Shown: positions 1-8,136 of the stretch, one piece after another
Layout: every line of letters begins with the position of its first letter
Position numbering within the stretch: position 1 is the first letter of the stretch
IMG/VR virus record: IMGVR_UViG_3300044818_000001
Span: 1-45,457 of that record
DNA: 45,457 bases
Source of the DNA: a virus
Reading direction: 5' to 3' (one strand)
Notes under the pieces: generated by a model
What the model saw: the letters and a program-made list of their open reading frames with translations, nothing else
What the model was told of the DNA's origin: nothing
Database searches by the model: none
Translations under genes and position numbers: made by a program

Positions 1-127
1 AGAAGCTGCTGATGTACGCAGCACCCAGAGAGACAGTCTTGCCTGAGCCGAGCGGATTGAAGACGCTGATGAAGTTGTTTGCTGCGACGACACCAGGGAC
101 AGCGCCGGTCGAGTAGACGTAAGACCC
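1..127. repeat. Terminal direct repeat, copy 1 (circular-assembly overlap)
   Basis: These 127 bases are identical to the last 127 bases of the window. The length equals a common assembler k-mer (127), and the repeat lies inside an open reading frame that continues through the join. I read it as the overlap of a circular contig rather than a biological terminal repeat. True genome ends cannot be inferred from it. Confidence 0.95.
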
Positions 128-226
128 CTTGATCGCAGGGTTCGGAGCTGGTGTCATGAAGAGCGGTGCGGTAGAACTGTCATCAAGGGTCACCAAACCC
201 TCGATAGCGATCCTGTTCTCAGCCAT
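1..226 (-). CDS. Virion protein of unknown function, N-terminal part (gene crosses the circular join)
   Basis: The ATG at 226 follows an AGGAGG about 8 nt upstream on the minus strand. The product begins MAENRIAIEGLVTLDD and runs off position 1; it continues in frame in 44975-45330. Removing one copy of the 127-bp duplication gives one gene of 582 nt (193 aa). The protein is rich in Ser, Thr, Gly, Ala and Val, as expected of a beta-rich surface or fibre protein. It sits among late structural genes, directly upstream of the connector-like gene at 44027. No motif that I recognise; role in head or tail decoration is inference. Confidence 0.85.
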   Translation of the reverse strand, partial: MAENRIAIEGLVTLDDSSTAPLFMTPAPNPAIKGSYVYSTGAVPGVVAANNFISVFNPLGSGKTVSLGAAYISSF

Positions 227-449
227 TAGCTTCAGCCTCCTTGAACGCAGCGTCTACGTGATGCTGCTTGGTTCCAGCAGGGCTCAGGCCCTGCCTGGTT
301 GCAGACTCGAAACCGTTCAGCTCTCGGTCCCACGCCTTCTGGCGTGTGCTGTAGGAGTCATTCACGGCGGGGGAAAGCTGCAAGCCCTTGGACCTGATGC
401 ACTCTCCCCACGTCGCGTGATCCTGTGTGGGGCAGGATGAGGAGCACAT
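219..449 (-). CDS. Small conserved phage protein, 76 aa
   Basis: Begins at ATG 449 (MCSSSCPTQDHATWGECIR). The end overlaps the start of the next late gene by 8 nt. Cys2, Cys6, His11 and Cys17 near the N-terminus could bind a metal. The middle and C-terminal parts are helical and charged. Small proteins with this CxxxCPTxxHxxWxEC opening are, as I recall, common among structural genes of actinobacterial phages, but no function is known to me. The start was chosen because longer in-frame extensions would overlap the whole of the upstream gene. Confidence 0.8.
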   Translation of the reverse strand: MCSSSCPTQDHATWGECIRSKGLQLSPAVNDSYSTRQKAWDRELNGFESATRQGLSPAGTKQHHVDAAFKEAEANG

Positions 450-450
450 C

Positions 451-675
451 TCAGCGCTCACCTTCCAGGCCGATAGCTTCGATCTTCCCCCATGGGATGA
501 GGACGATCTCCGTCTGAGGTGAGACATGGATGCTCCAGCGGAACTTAACAAACGTGTCATCCCAGTCCAGAACCTCAAGCCCGGTGAGGGTTCGTCCACC
601 CTTCTCCAAGGAGACGATGGAACCCTTCTTCAGCAGCCCTTCAGGGGCTGCGATCTTCTTCTGTACGGGCGGCAT
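451..675 (-). CDS. Small beta-barrel-like protein, 74 aa
   Basis: Product begins MPPVQKKIAAPEGLLKKGS and contains the run GRTLTGLEVLDWDD, a pattern of short beta strands reminiscent of SH3/Sm-like barrels. The stop lies just upstream of the next start (449) and its own ATG overlaps the stop of the preceding gene, so it is tightly coupled in the late operon. Function unknown. An adaptor or decoration role is only inferred from its place between the tail spike and connector genes. Confidence 0.75.
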   Translation of the reverse strand: MPPVQKKIAAPEGLLKKGSIVSLEKGGRTLTGLEVLDWDDTFVKFRWSIHVSPQTEIVLIPWGKIEAIGLEGER

Positions 676-869
676 TACGCTACGTACCCTCCACTCACCT
701 TGTATATGTCGGGACGGAACGAGTTGTGCCCCAGCATGGATGTCTGTTCTTTGATGGCGTTCGTCGACATAGCTGTCGACGTCTGGTAGCTGTTGGGTTG
801 GGGGCCAGCGATCTTTATGCCGCCGACCTCCCCGCCCTCAGTCAGCGAACTTGCTGTCAGTAGAGGCAT
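675..869 (-). CDS. Hypothetical late protein, 64 aa
   Basis: The frame is open from ATG 869 to a TAA at 675-677 that overlaps the next ATG. No Shine-Dalgarno is evident for 869, and that start overlaps the upstream gene by 32 nt. A GGGGAGG lies inside the frame, about 8 nt before an ATA codon, so the true product may be shorter. The middle part (QPNSYQTSTAMSTNAIKEQ) is polar and probably helical. No family recognised. Confidence 0.55.
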   Translation of the reverse strand: MPLLTASSLTEGGEVGGIKIAGPQPNSYQTSTAMSTNAIKEQTSMLGHNSFRPDIYKVSGGYVA

Positions 870-1107
870 AGATGCCTACCGCGTGAGAGTCATGCTCGGA
901 ACCGAGTTCAGCAACCTGGTGAAGGGCCATAGCCCGGAACAGTCCGACTTCCAGAATGCCCTTCTCGTTGGCATTGACGTTGTTCGTCCGGCCAGCAGGG
1001 CCAGCAGGCTCCATGTGAGAGCCGCCCCAGTCCTGCATGTCGGTGTTGGGGCTGACGTAACCCTCGCTCTGAGGGTCCGTCTCGGGGTTCTTGTACAGGT
1101 CAGACAT
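838..1107 (-). CDS. Hypothetical late protein, 89 aa
   Basis: ATG 1107 is preceded by GAGGAG at good spacing. The N-terminal third is polar and Gly/Pro-rich; a helical segment follows (GLFRAMALHQVAELG). It directly follows the tail-spike gene in the operon, with 8 nt between them. It may be a small spike-associated or virion protein, but nothing in the sequence shows that. Confidence 0.7.
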   Translation of the reverse strand: MSDLYKNPETDPQSEGYVSPNTDMQDWGGSHMEPAGPAGRTNNVNANEKGILEVGLFRAMALHQVAELGSEHDSHAVGIYASTDSKFAD

Positions 1108-1115
1108 GGTTCTCC

Positions 1116-3164
1116 TCAGATGAGATCGAAGATGACGTAGTTGTAAGTTGATGTGTCACCGGCAGAAGACTTGATCTGGAATGACGTGCCAGCGGTGACC
1201 GCAGACATGAATGGCGCCTCGGTGGCTGCCGTCCCCGCCTGGGTCTTGAGTCCGAACACCACCACGCTGTTCGCTGTGATCGCCGTAGTGGTCACAGTCA
1301 CAGCGGTCGTGCCGTTGGCGACGACCGTGCCAGACTTGGCGTTAGATCCAGACTGAACCTTTACCGTCTTACCGGCCAAGCCGACTATGACATCCGAGTC
1401 GGACGTGCCGATCTGAGCCGTACCCTGACGACCCCAGGTAGTATCACGGGCTCCAGCGCCCGTGCCGAACTGCTGAGACCCAGAGCCGAGCAGTCGGAAC
1501 CTGTCGAACGCGTCAGTACCAGCGACGTTGACCGACATGGCGGTACCGGTAGACAGGCTGGGCGCGTACTGAACGCGCCCTGTTCCGAGCCGGTAGTCCA
1601 GGCTGCCGATGAACTCCATGTTCGTACCGTCTTGGCGGGTCACCACCTGAGGCAGGTTGGTGAACCAGTTCGTAGAAGCCGAGGCAGTTCCTGCGAAGTC
1701 ACAGTTCAGGAACCGGACGTTCTGCCCTGCTGCTACGTTCGCCGTGAACTGGACTCCAGCGACACCGACCGAGGTGATCGCCGTACCGAACCTGTTGTCC
1801 GTGGCGTAGCCGGTAGCAGCGCCGGACCAGTTGATGTCGTAGTTCGTGCCAGCAGCACCAGCACCGTTCAGGGAGAACAGGCACTCATCGAAGTAGATCC
1901 CGAAGCCGGTCGAGGTGACCGAGGCTCCGTGCGTCTGGTTGTTGATGATCCGCATATTCCTGACGCGGACCTGGTTGGTAGCGTCGGAGATCAGGATGCC
2001 AACCGTACCCTGCTGGATCACGCCACCCTGGATCTGGACATTCTGAGGGCTGGTCGTACCGTTACCCTCGATGACCACGTTGGCCGCTCCGGTCTGAGGG
2101 CCGAGAGCGTCAAGGTTCTGAATGAACGTAGCAGCGCAGTCGCCACGGACCCTTAGGGCCGTGCCTGTACCGCCGACCGTAGCGTTCATCCAAGTGATGG
2201 CGTTCTGCACTAGGACATCCCAGGAGTCCTCAATGCGAAGGCAGTCGAGGTTGGCAGAGCCACCCGAGTTGACACCAGTGAATCTGGTGAACAGGTTGGA
2301 GATCACGAAGTTGGCTGCGGTGTTCGTGGTGTCCGACTTGACCCACACACCACCAGCGCACGACTGGATCTTCACGTTGTCAACCATGCCGCCGTGCAGC
2401 GTGACACCAGCGGTGCCGAGAGCCTTGATGGCATAGCCGTTGATGTACTGGAAGGTGGAGTTCAGAACCCGGAAGGACTGGACTCCGGTCGCGGTCACAC
2501 CGTTGGCCACAGGGTTGGACGTAGTCGTGGTAGACCCGCCACGGATCTGAATATCCCTGATCACGCAGTCGTCCGAGCTCACCGTGATGCCGCTCGAACC
2601 AGAGAAGGCGGAGCTGAGTCTGATCGTGGTAGCTCCAGGGCCAGCGCCCTGGACCGTGATTGCAGCAGGCAGGTTGATGACAGTAGAACTGCCAAGGCGA
2701 TAGTCGCCCGGCGGGAAGTAGAGGATGCCTCCAGCCGCACCGAGCTGTGTGACAGCGCTGTTGATGAACGGTGCATCGTCGCCGGTGTTGTTACCGAGTG
2801 CACCAAAGTCCTTCACGTTGACCACGATGGTGCTCTTTGGCACAGCGCCCGTGATCCTGGAGTCGTCTCCAGCAGCGACCGTGCCAGCGGTCGTGCCCAC
2901 ATTGAGAACAGCAGCACCACCAAGACCGAGGTTGGTCCGTGCGGTGCTCGCGCTCAGAAGATCCGACAGGTTGTTCGCCTTCACCAGGCGGGCAGCGATG
3001 TCAGTGGTGTTCGTCGCGATGTTCGCGGTGTTCGTCGTCACCTGCAATGAGATGGTGCTGATGTTCCCCGCGTTGGTATCGATCCTTGCATCCTGGTCAC
3101 TGAATGCAGAGTTGACCGGGACATCCCAGTCGGGAGCCCCATGCGGGATAGGCGTGTAGGTCAC
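1116..3164 (-). CDS. Tail spike / receptor-binding protein with pectate-lyase-like beta-helix
   Basis: 682 aa. Residues 1-60 form an Asn/Thr-rich heptad region (DARIDTNAGNISTISLQ) suited to a trimeric stalk. Next comes a LVKANNLSDLLSASTARTNL motif typical of phage fibre junctions. From about residue 115 a Pectate_lyase_3-like start is visible (VNVKDFGALGNNTGDDAPF, then GGILYFPPGDYRLG), followed by about 350 residues of short V/I-N-G repeats of a right-handed beta-helix. The last 100 residues are a separate beta-rich tip. Such proteins bind and often degrade surface glycans. Here the catalytic residues cannot be assigned. It overlaps the upstream 3161-3544 gene by 4 nt. Confidence 0.88.
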   Translation of the reverse strand: MTYTPIPHGAPDWDVPVNSAFSDQDARIDTNAGNISTISLQVTTNTANIATNTTDIAARLVKANNLSDLLSASTARTNLGLGGAAVLNVGTTAGTVAAGDDSRITGAVPKSTIVVNVKDFGALGNNTGDDAPFINSAVTQLGAAGGILYFPPGDYRLGSSTVINLPAAITVQGAGPGATTIRLSSAFSGSSGITVSSDDCVIRDIQIRGGSTTTTSNPVANGVTATGVQSFRVLNSTFQYINGYAIKALGTAGVTLHGGMVDNVKIQSCAGGVWVKSDTTNTAANFVISNLFTRFTGVNSGGSANLDCLRIEDSWDVLVQNAITWMNATVGGTGTALRVRGDCAATFIQNLDALGPQTGAANVVIEGNGTTSPQNVQIQGGVIQQGTVGILISDATNQVRVRNMRIINNQTHGASVTSTGFGIYFDECLFSLNGAGAAGTNYDINWSGAATGYATDNRFGTAITSVGVAGVQFTANVAAGQNVRFLNCDFAGTASASTNWFTNLPQVVTRQDGTNMEFIGSLDYRLGTGRVQYAPSLSTGTAMSVNVAGTDAFDRFRLLGSGSQQFGTGAGARDTTWGRQGTAQIGTSDSDVIVGLAGKTVKVQSGSNAKSGTVVANGTTAVTVTTTAITANSVVVFGLKTQAGTAATEAPFMSAVTAGTSFQIKSSAGDTSTYNYVIFDLI

Positions 3165-3544
3165 AGTCCGAACCCTCCTTCTCCGAAGCCGCCCTCTCCG
3201 AAACCCTCAAGGGGGAACAGGACGAAGTTTGATTCATCTGCTACGCCTGAAGAGATCAGGCAGGTCTTGACTTCCGTACTGACCACGTGCTCATAGCCGC
3301 CACGGAAGTAGTGCAGCCCCCCTCTAGGGGCTGGCCAGAACGCCGTGTCCTGGGCGTTCGGGTTGGGCGGAAGGTTGACCGCCCCTATCTCGTTGGTGTA
3401 CGCGTCGTAGCGCACTTCCTCGTACTGACATGGAGCCACCTCCACCACCGAGATTCCACGGTTGAGACGGAAGCGCTCCATCAAGGCGTTCCAAGCGAAC
3501 GGTGCCTCAGCGACCGTTCGGGTCGTATAGATCCAGTCGGCCAC
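3161..3544 (-). CDS. Structural protein of unknown function, 127 aa, Gly-rich C-terminus
   Basis: Begins MADWIYTTRTVAEAPFAWN. The body is mixed alpha/beta, and the C-terminus repeats GFGEGG (GFGEGGFGEGGFGL). The position, between a head-fibre-like protein and the tail spike, and the 4-nt overlap with the spike gene suggest a virion role such as a spike adaptor. Not recognised as a named family. Confidence 0.75.
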   Translation of the reverse strand: MADWIYTTRTVAEAPFAWNALMERFRLNRGISVVEVAPCQYEEVRYDAYTNEIGAVNLPPNPNAQDTAFWPAPRGGLHYFRGGYEHVVSTEVKTCLISSGVADESNFVLFPLEGFGEGGFGEGGFGL

Positions 3545-3559
3545 TGAGGCACCTTCCTA

Positions 3560-3883
3560 TCACTGAGAGTACAGAGTGAACCACTGGGTGCCGTCGGACA
3601 CAACGGCTGCCCGACCAGTGACTCCACCGACAGTACCGGCGGTCATCGCGAACGTGGTCGCACCGTTGATCGTCTCCGACGCGTTGCCGTCCAACGTCAG
3701 AACGCCCGTGTTCTGACAGATGATGCGATACGAACGACCCGGCTGGGTCGTAGCAACGGGCGGAAGAGTGACCGTCTTGGCCGCCGAGTTCGTGTAGATC
3801 ACGAGGAAGTCATTCGCCGTGAGCGTGTCGGTCGTACCGGCCGCAGTGCGGACGGTGTATGAAGCATTGTCCTGTCCGGACAT
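3560..3883 (-). CDS. Head-fibre / decoration-like domain protein, 107 aa
   Basis: Pattern TVTLPPVATTQPGRSYRI, then LTLDGNASETINGATTF and SDGTQWFTLY. This is a beta-sandwich domain seen repeatedly in phage fibre tips and head fibres, where values of zero-mean beta strands alternate with a final SDGxxW. The gene is the first after the major capsid gene and is separated from it by a strong hairpin, so expression may differ from the capsid's. Head decoration or fibre function is inferred from the family and position. Confidence 0.75.
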   Translation of the reverse strand: MSGQDNASYTVRTAAGTTDTLTANDFLVIYTNSAAKTVTLPPVATTQPGRSYRIICQNTGVLTLDGNASETINGATTFAMTAGTVGGVTGRAAVVSDGTQWFTLYSQ

Positions 3884-3901
3884 AGATTCTCCTTAGGGGG
3901 A

Positions 3902-3927
3902 AAGAGGGGGCCCGAAGGCCCCCTCTT
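3902..3927 (-). terminator. Hairpin after the major capsid gene
   Basis: An 11-bp perfect stem (AAGAGGGGGCC with its complement) closed by a 4-nt CGAA loop lies between the capsid stop codon and the next gene. On the minus strand the stem ends in TT and is followed by TCCCCC, a poor U-tract. It could be a partial terminator or a 3'-end stabiliser for the abundant capsid mRNA. Confidence 0.7.
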
Positions 3928-3934
3928 AAGTGGA

Positions 3935-4921
3935 TCAGGCAGCGTTACGAGCCGAGGACGTGGACTGAGCCACGATCAGGGACTCGGGACGGTACAGGCT
4001 CCAACCGGCCACACCGTACCAGCCGAGGGGCTGGAAGCGGGTCAGCTTGTCGACGACCGGACCGCGAACCGTGTGGAACTCTTCGGCCACAGCCTCAGCC
4101 AGAGCCTGCTGACCGGTGTAGTACGTGTTGAACACGCGGGTCTGGGTAGCCCCAGCACCAGCACCGGACTGCACGTTCTGAGCACGGGGAGTCTCGATGT
4201 AGCACGCACCCTCGTACTCGCCGATCTCGGCAGCCCAGATGTTACCGGCCGCAGAGTAGACGTGCGGGTCACGCCACGCAGCCGCACCGGTCTCCCGACG
4301 CAGGTCGTACGCAACCTGCGGGTGGATATACGCGGTGTAGTAGCTGTCCTTGTTCGGGTGAACCTTGTTGGTCCGGAGCTGCGTAACAGCGAACCGAGCC
4401 ATGTCCGAGTTGAACACCGAGTCCGAGTCGATCGCGGTGAGCGCGATCGGGTTGGTCGGAGTCGAACCGAAACCGTAGGACACCTTGGTCGTACCGTCGG
4501 TACGCAGGGTCTGGGTGCCCGTGGCGAGAACGTTCTGAACCAGAAGGTCGACAGAGTCGACCAGGTTCCAGGCCACCTGGTTGACGAGACCGGCAGTCAC
4601 GTCGGTGAACGAGAACAGGTCCAGCTTGTTCGAGACCAGGATGGCGTTACCGTACTCGTTGAGAGTAACGGAGACCGTGGTCGGGTTACCGGCCGCCGTG
4701 GCGTCCGGGTCGACCAGTTCGTTCAGAGGCGTGATGGCCTGAGCGAGATCCTGGTACAGCTCGAAGACGATCGAGCTACCAGGCATGGCCTGCTGAACCG
4801 GTCGCTTGTCGGCGACCATACGGAACATCGGCTGCGCGCGAAGGGCGAACTCAAGAGCGCGGTCGTACGCGGTCTGGACGAGGTTCGCCATGGCGGTAGT
4901 GCCGGTAAAGGCGTTAGCCAT
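3935..4921 (-). CDS. Major capsid protein (N4-gp56-like)
   Basis: 328 aa. The opening (MANAFTGTTAMANLVQTAYD), followed by a segment with PGSSIVFELYQDL, an early NEYGNAILVSNKL strand and HPQVAYDLRRETGAAAWRD, resembles the N4-gp56/P22-coat HK97-fold capsid family. It is preceded by a scaffold-like gene and followed by a head-fibre-like gene, the standard capsid context. Forms the icosahedral shell. Start ATG 4921 has a GAAGGAG upstream. No separate maturation protease is visible. Confidence 0.88.
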   Translation of the reverse strand: MANAFTGTTAMANLVQTAYDRALEFALRAQPMFRMVADKRPVQQAMPGSSIVFELYQDLAQAITPLNELVDPDATAAGNPTTVSVTLNEYGNAILVSNKLDLFSFTDVTAGLVNQVAWNLVDSVDLLVQNVLATGTQTLRTDGTTKVSYGFGSTPTNPIALTAIDSDSVFNSDMARFAVTQLRTNKVHPNKDSYYTAYIHPQVAYDLRRETGAAAWRDPHVYSAAGNIWAAEIGEYEGACYIETPRAQNVQSGAGAGATQTRVFNTYYTGQQALAEAVAEEFHTVRGPVVDKLTRFQPLGWYGVAGWSLYRPESLIVAQSTSSARNAA

Positions 4922-4947
4922 TTGTCACTCCTTCAAGAGGGTAAGGG

Positions 4948-5430
4948 TCATGCCGTCATGTTCTGGAAACTGGCGATGAGACCCTTGATGTCATTAGCGT
5001 CGTTTACGGCTGCCTGTGCAGCCTCCATGTTGCCCACAGGAGTTCCCTCGTTGCCAGCGGCGGTCAGCCTTTCGAACTGCTGCTGCATAGATGCGGGAAG
5101 GGTGGGCTGCGTGGGGACTTCGTTGGCAGCCTGCTGGGGCTGCCCTCCACCGAACGTGGCCTTCATGGTGTCAACCCATTCCTTGGCCTTCAGTGGATCG
5201 GCGGGACCCTGGTACACAGCCTGTGCTCCAGGAACCCCGAGGGATTCGAAAACGGTAGCCATCTTCGCAGTCTGCTGCTCCTCCAGGAAGCTCGTCAGCT
5301 TCTGGTTGAGCTCATCGTTCTGCTTCTTCATGGCTTCGTACGCGTCGCGAAGAGCCTTAGGGCCGTTACCTTCGGTGTTGTTGCCCAGGTCGCTCACGTT
5401 GCCGTTGTCGTCGATACCCCAGTTGGACAT
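4948..5430 (-). CDS. Scaffolding-like protein, 160 aa
   Basis: Acidic N-terminus, a coiled-coil-prone segment at about residues 25-60 (KALRDAYEAMKKQNDELNQK), a Gln/Pro-rich middle and a helical C-terminus (NDANDIKGLIASFQNM). Length, composition and position immediately upstream of the capsid gene fit a scaffolding protein that guides procapsid assembly. GGGAGGG lies 7 nt before the ATG. The gene follows the tRNA and a leader hairpin, so its mRNA may have a processed 5' end. Confidence 0.75.
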   Translation of the reverse strand: MSNWGIDDNGNVSDLGNNTEGNGPKALRDAYEAMKKQNDELNQKLTSFLEEQQTAKMATVFESLGVPGAQAVYQGPADPLKAKEWVDTMKATFGGGQPQQAANEVPTQPTLPASMQQQFERLTAAGNEGTPVGNMEAAQAAVNDANDIKGLIASFQNMTA

Positions 5431-5465
5431 GATGTGTCCCTCCCTATAGGTGTGCAGGCCAATAT

Positions 5466-5485
5466 GCCAGCCGGGGGCGGCTGGC
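5466..5485 (-). other. Leader hairpin upstream of the scaffold gene
   Basis: GCCAGCC pairs with GGCTGGC around a 6-nt C/G loop. It lies between the tRNA and the scaffold ribosome-binding site, matching the element-hairpin-RBS-gene order seen in the early operon. A 5' stem left after tRNA processing could shield capsid-module mRNA from exonucleases; that role is inference. Confidence 0.6.
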
Positions 5486-5548
5486 CACGCTCCTGCTTCA
5501 TGATTACCGGTCTTGAATACGAGTGACTGATGCCGGTCGATCTGTCAC

Positions 5549-5620
5549 TGGTGGGCTGCCGGGATTCGAACCCGGATCGCTCCGCATCTGGAGTTATGGT
5601 ATGCCAAACCACTTCAGCCC
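5549..5620 (-). tRNA. tRNA, isotype unclear (abnormal 6-nt anticodon loop)
   Basis: 72 nt including an encoded CCA. Acceptor GGGCTG/CAGCCC, D-arm TGGT-TTGGCAT-ACCA with G18G19-like GG, T-arm CCGGG-TTCGAAT-CCCGG, discriminator A, then CCA. The anticodon stem CTCC/GGAG closes only a 6-nt loop (AGATGC), so no standard anticodon can be assigned, and the 4-nt variable region is short. It may be a decayed or specialised tRNA. It sits 6 nt after the start region of the internal-protein gene's stop side, between that gene and the scaffold gene, in the same orientation. RNase P/Z cutting here would separate capsid-module mRNA from upstream mRNA. Confidence 0.8.
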
Positions 5621-5626
5621 TACTTG

Positions 5627-6778
5627 CTACTGGGCGGACTGAGACTGACTCAGTCCTGCCTTACCTCCACCAGCGGAGCCCCCAAAGGCTCCGCGTTCCT
5701 GTCCTACGAGTCCTGCCTTCTTGGCTGCCGCACCAGCACTGGTGCCGAAGACCGACTGCTCGGACTCGTTCTGACTCCACTTCTGACCGTAGATGTTGCC
5801 GAGTTCCTTCATGGTGCCCAGTTCCTGAGCGACCTGCGAGTAGCCCTGCTGAGCCTCGGAAGCCGAAACGCCGGACGTAGCAAGCTGCTCTGCGAAGGTC
5901 TTGTCGAACGTCAGACCCTGAGAGAGTGCAGCAGAACCGACAGCGGCTGTAGCCGCAGCCTTCTGGAGGAGCGGAAGGGCCCGGTCGACATCAAGGAAGT
6001 AGGCGGCCATGTGGCCGTCGTCGATGCCCATCTGGTTCAGCGCTGCCTTGTAGTAAGGGTTGGCCAAGGCTGTAGCCTGCGTGGCCAAGTCGACTCGGGA
6101 CTGAATCTCGGTCGGACTGACGTCCTTTGCTATCCACTCCGTGAAGTCCTTGGTGCTGTCGTAGAACCCCTCAGGAAGTCCCGACTGTCGCAGAAGCTGA
6201 CGGTAGGCATTCTCGGTGTTGATGTAATCAGCGGGGGAAAGGACAGGCAGGCCATTCTTGATCCGCGTCTCGTTCGCAGCGAACCGCTGCTTGTACTCCT
6301 TCGTGTCCTGGAGGAGCAGGCTGATCGTGTCGGACGAGTAGCCGTTCTTGACGTAGTCGTAGATCTTCCCCGCCAGGCTTTCCAGCCCGTAGTTCTTGAA
6401 CACCGACTCAAGAGCCAGGAACGCATCCCTGTTGGCTCCGCTCAGCAGCTTGCTGTACTGACCACTGGACGTGTAGTACTTGTTCTGCACGTCCTTGAGC
6501 TGCTTGCCAGCGGCCGTCAGGTTGTTCGTCTGAGTCTTGATGTTCGAGTTGATCCGAGACAGCAGGGCCTTAGACCTGCTGTCCTTCTTGCCTTCGAGCG
6601 CCTTGGCCTGCTTCTTGAGTCCGGAGATCGTAGCCTGGAGGGTTCGCTGCTTCTCTTGCAGAACCTTCTGCTGGATCTTGAACTTACGCTCCTCGAAGTC
6701 CGGCGTGTCATGCCCGGTCTTCTTGGTGCTGTTCATCGCTCGATCCGCTACGTCCCTCCAGTCGCCGGGGAGAGCCAT
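5627..6778 (-). CDS. Internal virion protein, 383 aa
   Basis: Strong coiled coil at about residues 30-110 (KIQQKVLQEKQRTLQATISG). A following helical segment has GYSSDTISLLLQDTKEYKQR, related to the GYSKD...L.DTKWWK motif in the two hydrolases upstream. The C-terminus is Gly/Ser/Ala-rich (GGSAGGGKAGLSQSQSAQ). Large helical proteins in this position are ejected or internal-core proteins in podoviruses; this assignment rests on context and the shared motif. It ends next to the tRNA. Confidence 0.72.
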   Translation of the reverse strand: MALPGDWRDVADRAMNSTKKTGHDTPDFEERKFKIQQKVLQEKQRTLQATISGLKKQAKALEGKKDSRSKALLSRINSNIKTQTNNLTAAGKQLKDVQNKYYTSSGQYSKLLSGANRDAFLALESVFKNYGLESLAGKIYDYVKNGYSSDTISLLLQDTKEYKQRFAANETRIKNGLPVLSPADYINTENAYRQLLRQSGLPEGFYDSTKDFTEWIAKDVSPTEIQSRVDLATQATALANPYYKAALNQMGIDDGHMAAYFLDVDRALPLLQKAAATAAVGSAALSQGLTFDKTFAEQLATSGVSASEAQQGYSQVAQELGTMKELGNIYGQKWSQNESEQSVFGTSAGAAAKKAGLVGQERGAFGGSAGGGKAGLSQSQSAQ

Positions 6779-6787
6779 CGATCCTCC

Positions 6788-8086
6788 TTAGTACTTGAAG
6801 CCGAAGTCGGCTAGCACTTGATGTCCAACCTGCATGAGGCTGTCTTGTGCGTTCTTCGTCTGCTTCCATCGGGGATCGCCACGAAGGTCATTCTCGAACT
6901 GCCAGAGCGGCTTGCTCTGGCTTTGTAGCGTCGTCGGGTTCTTGTACTGCAACGCCTTCTTGATGGTGTTGTCGAACAGGTTGATGCTGCCAGCAGGCAG
7001 CTCAAGGATCTGAGCCATCGACTGAAGGTACGGCTGGGCGATGTCAGCAACCGTCTGACCACCGTCGAGCTGCTTACCGTACTGAGGGAACTGGGCCTTC
7101 GCCTTGTTCAGCAGATCGTTCTTGTAGTCGGACACCGTGGCCAGACCGCGCAACACCTTGCGGGTGTTGTCGGTGTACCACTTGTCGCCCATCGTCACGC
7201 CCATCGAGTACGCATACGACCGAAGCTCGTTGATCGTATCGGCGCCCTGCCCTTCCATGTCCCCGCCATCGAAGTACACGTACTGACCGAGGAAGTAGCG
7301 AAGCTGACCCTCGTTCCACCCCTTGGCCACCATGTTGTAAGCGGCTTCCTGGATCTTCTTCAGGGTGAACTTGGTGTCCTTGATGCCGAGCTGTTCAGCA
7401 AGCTGCCTCACTGTGATCTGAGCCTGAGACATCGACTGCTTGGCAGTCGCTGGATCTGTGAACATCTGAGTCAGATACTGGCGCTCCTTGTCGGAGTGCG
7501 TCTTCCACCACTTCGTGTCCTTGAGCTTCGCCTGGAACATGTCCTTGCTGTAGCCCTTGGCCACCATCTCCTTGAACAGCTTCTTCAGTTCAGGATTGGA
7601 GTTCAGAAAGGAAGAGGTGAAGCCATACTGTTCGGCTAGCTCCTTCTCGCTTAGCTTCGGCACAACAGGATCCGTTCCAGTACCCGAGCCTGAGTAGGTC
7701 GACGTCTGACCCTTGTAGCCTGGTCGGCCAACCACCGAGTCCACGTAACTCTTGATGCTCGGTCCGCCAGGCTGAGAGTGCGTCGACATATCGAGGTCAT
7801 GGTTGCCAGCTCCTGCGTACCAAGCAGCGGCAGCCCCTCGGCTGCCCCACTTATTGTAGTAGCCCTTGAGAATGCCAGCTACGATCTTCTCCTGAAGTGC
7901 AGGCGTGTCCCTGAACTTCTGCCAAGAGATCGAGTAGCCCAGTACCTGCTTGGACCAGCCGGGCACGTTGGACTTCAGTACCTGGTACTTGCCGACAGCG
8001 CCGTACGCGTTGACAACCGAGTAGTTGCCACCACTCTCCTGGACGCTGATCGACCACATGAGCTGATCGAAGCTGATGTCTGCCAC
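6788..8086 (-). CDS. Virion lytic transglycosylase (SLT-like) with shared C-terminal domain
   Basis: 432 aa from GTG 8086, chosen because TAGGAGG lies 4 nt upstream; the longer frame would overlap the preceding gene. Residues 1-100 show a lytic transglycosylase fold with catalytic Glu17 in SVQESGGNY, then YGAVGKYQVL and AAAAWYAGAGNH. After a Gly/Ser/Thr linker, residues from about 145 to the end are clearly paralogous to the C-terminus of the 8136-9434 product: YGF..SFLNS, L.DTKWWK, GQT..DIA.PY and LR.DPRW. It probably cuts glycan strands during DNA entry, as virion murein hydrolases do. Confidence 0.85.
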   Translation of the reverse strand: MADISFDQLMWSISVQESGGNYSVVNAYGAVGKYQVLKSNVPGWSKQVLGYSISWQKFRDTPALQEKIVAGILKGYYNKWGSRGAAAAWYAGAGNHDLDMSTHSQPGGPSIKSYVDSVVGRPGYKGQTSTYSGSGTGTDPVVPKLSEKELAEQYGFTSSFLNSNPELKKLFKEMVAKGYSKDMFQAKLKDTKWWKTHSDKERQYLTQMFTDPATAKQSMSQAQITVRQLAEQLGIKDTKFTLKKIQEAAYNMVAKGWNEGQLRYFLGQYVYFDGGDMEGQGADTINELRSYAYSMGVTMGDKWYTDNTRKVLRGLATVSDYKNDLLNKAKAQFPQYGKQLDGGQTVADIAQPYLQSMAQILELPAGSINLFDNTIKKALQYKNPTTLQSQSKPLWQFENDLRGDPRWKQTKNAQDSLMQVGHQVLADFGFKY

Positions 8087-8107
8087 GGAACCTCCTAGAT
8101 GTGGGCT

Positions 8108-8136
8108 AACTACTAGTAAGGCGCTAGCTAGTAGTT
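8108..8136 (-). other. Hairpin between the two virion hydrolase genes
   Basis: AACTACTAG at 8108-8116 pairs perfectly with CTAGTAGTT at 8128-8136 around an 11-nt loop. It spans the stop codon of the NlpC/P60 gene and lies 20 nt upstream of the transglycosylase RBS. There is no U-tract, so it is more likely an RNA-stability or processing element than a terminator. Confidence 0.55.

Noticed and set aside
5431-5460. A T7-promoter-like CCTATAGGGAGG on the minus strand before the scaffold gene
   Set aside because: It matches only the initiation end of the T7 promoter, and no single-subunit RNA polymerase gene is present. The GGGAGG is explained as the scaffold RBS.
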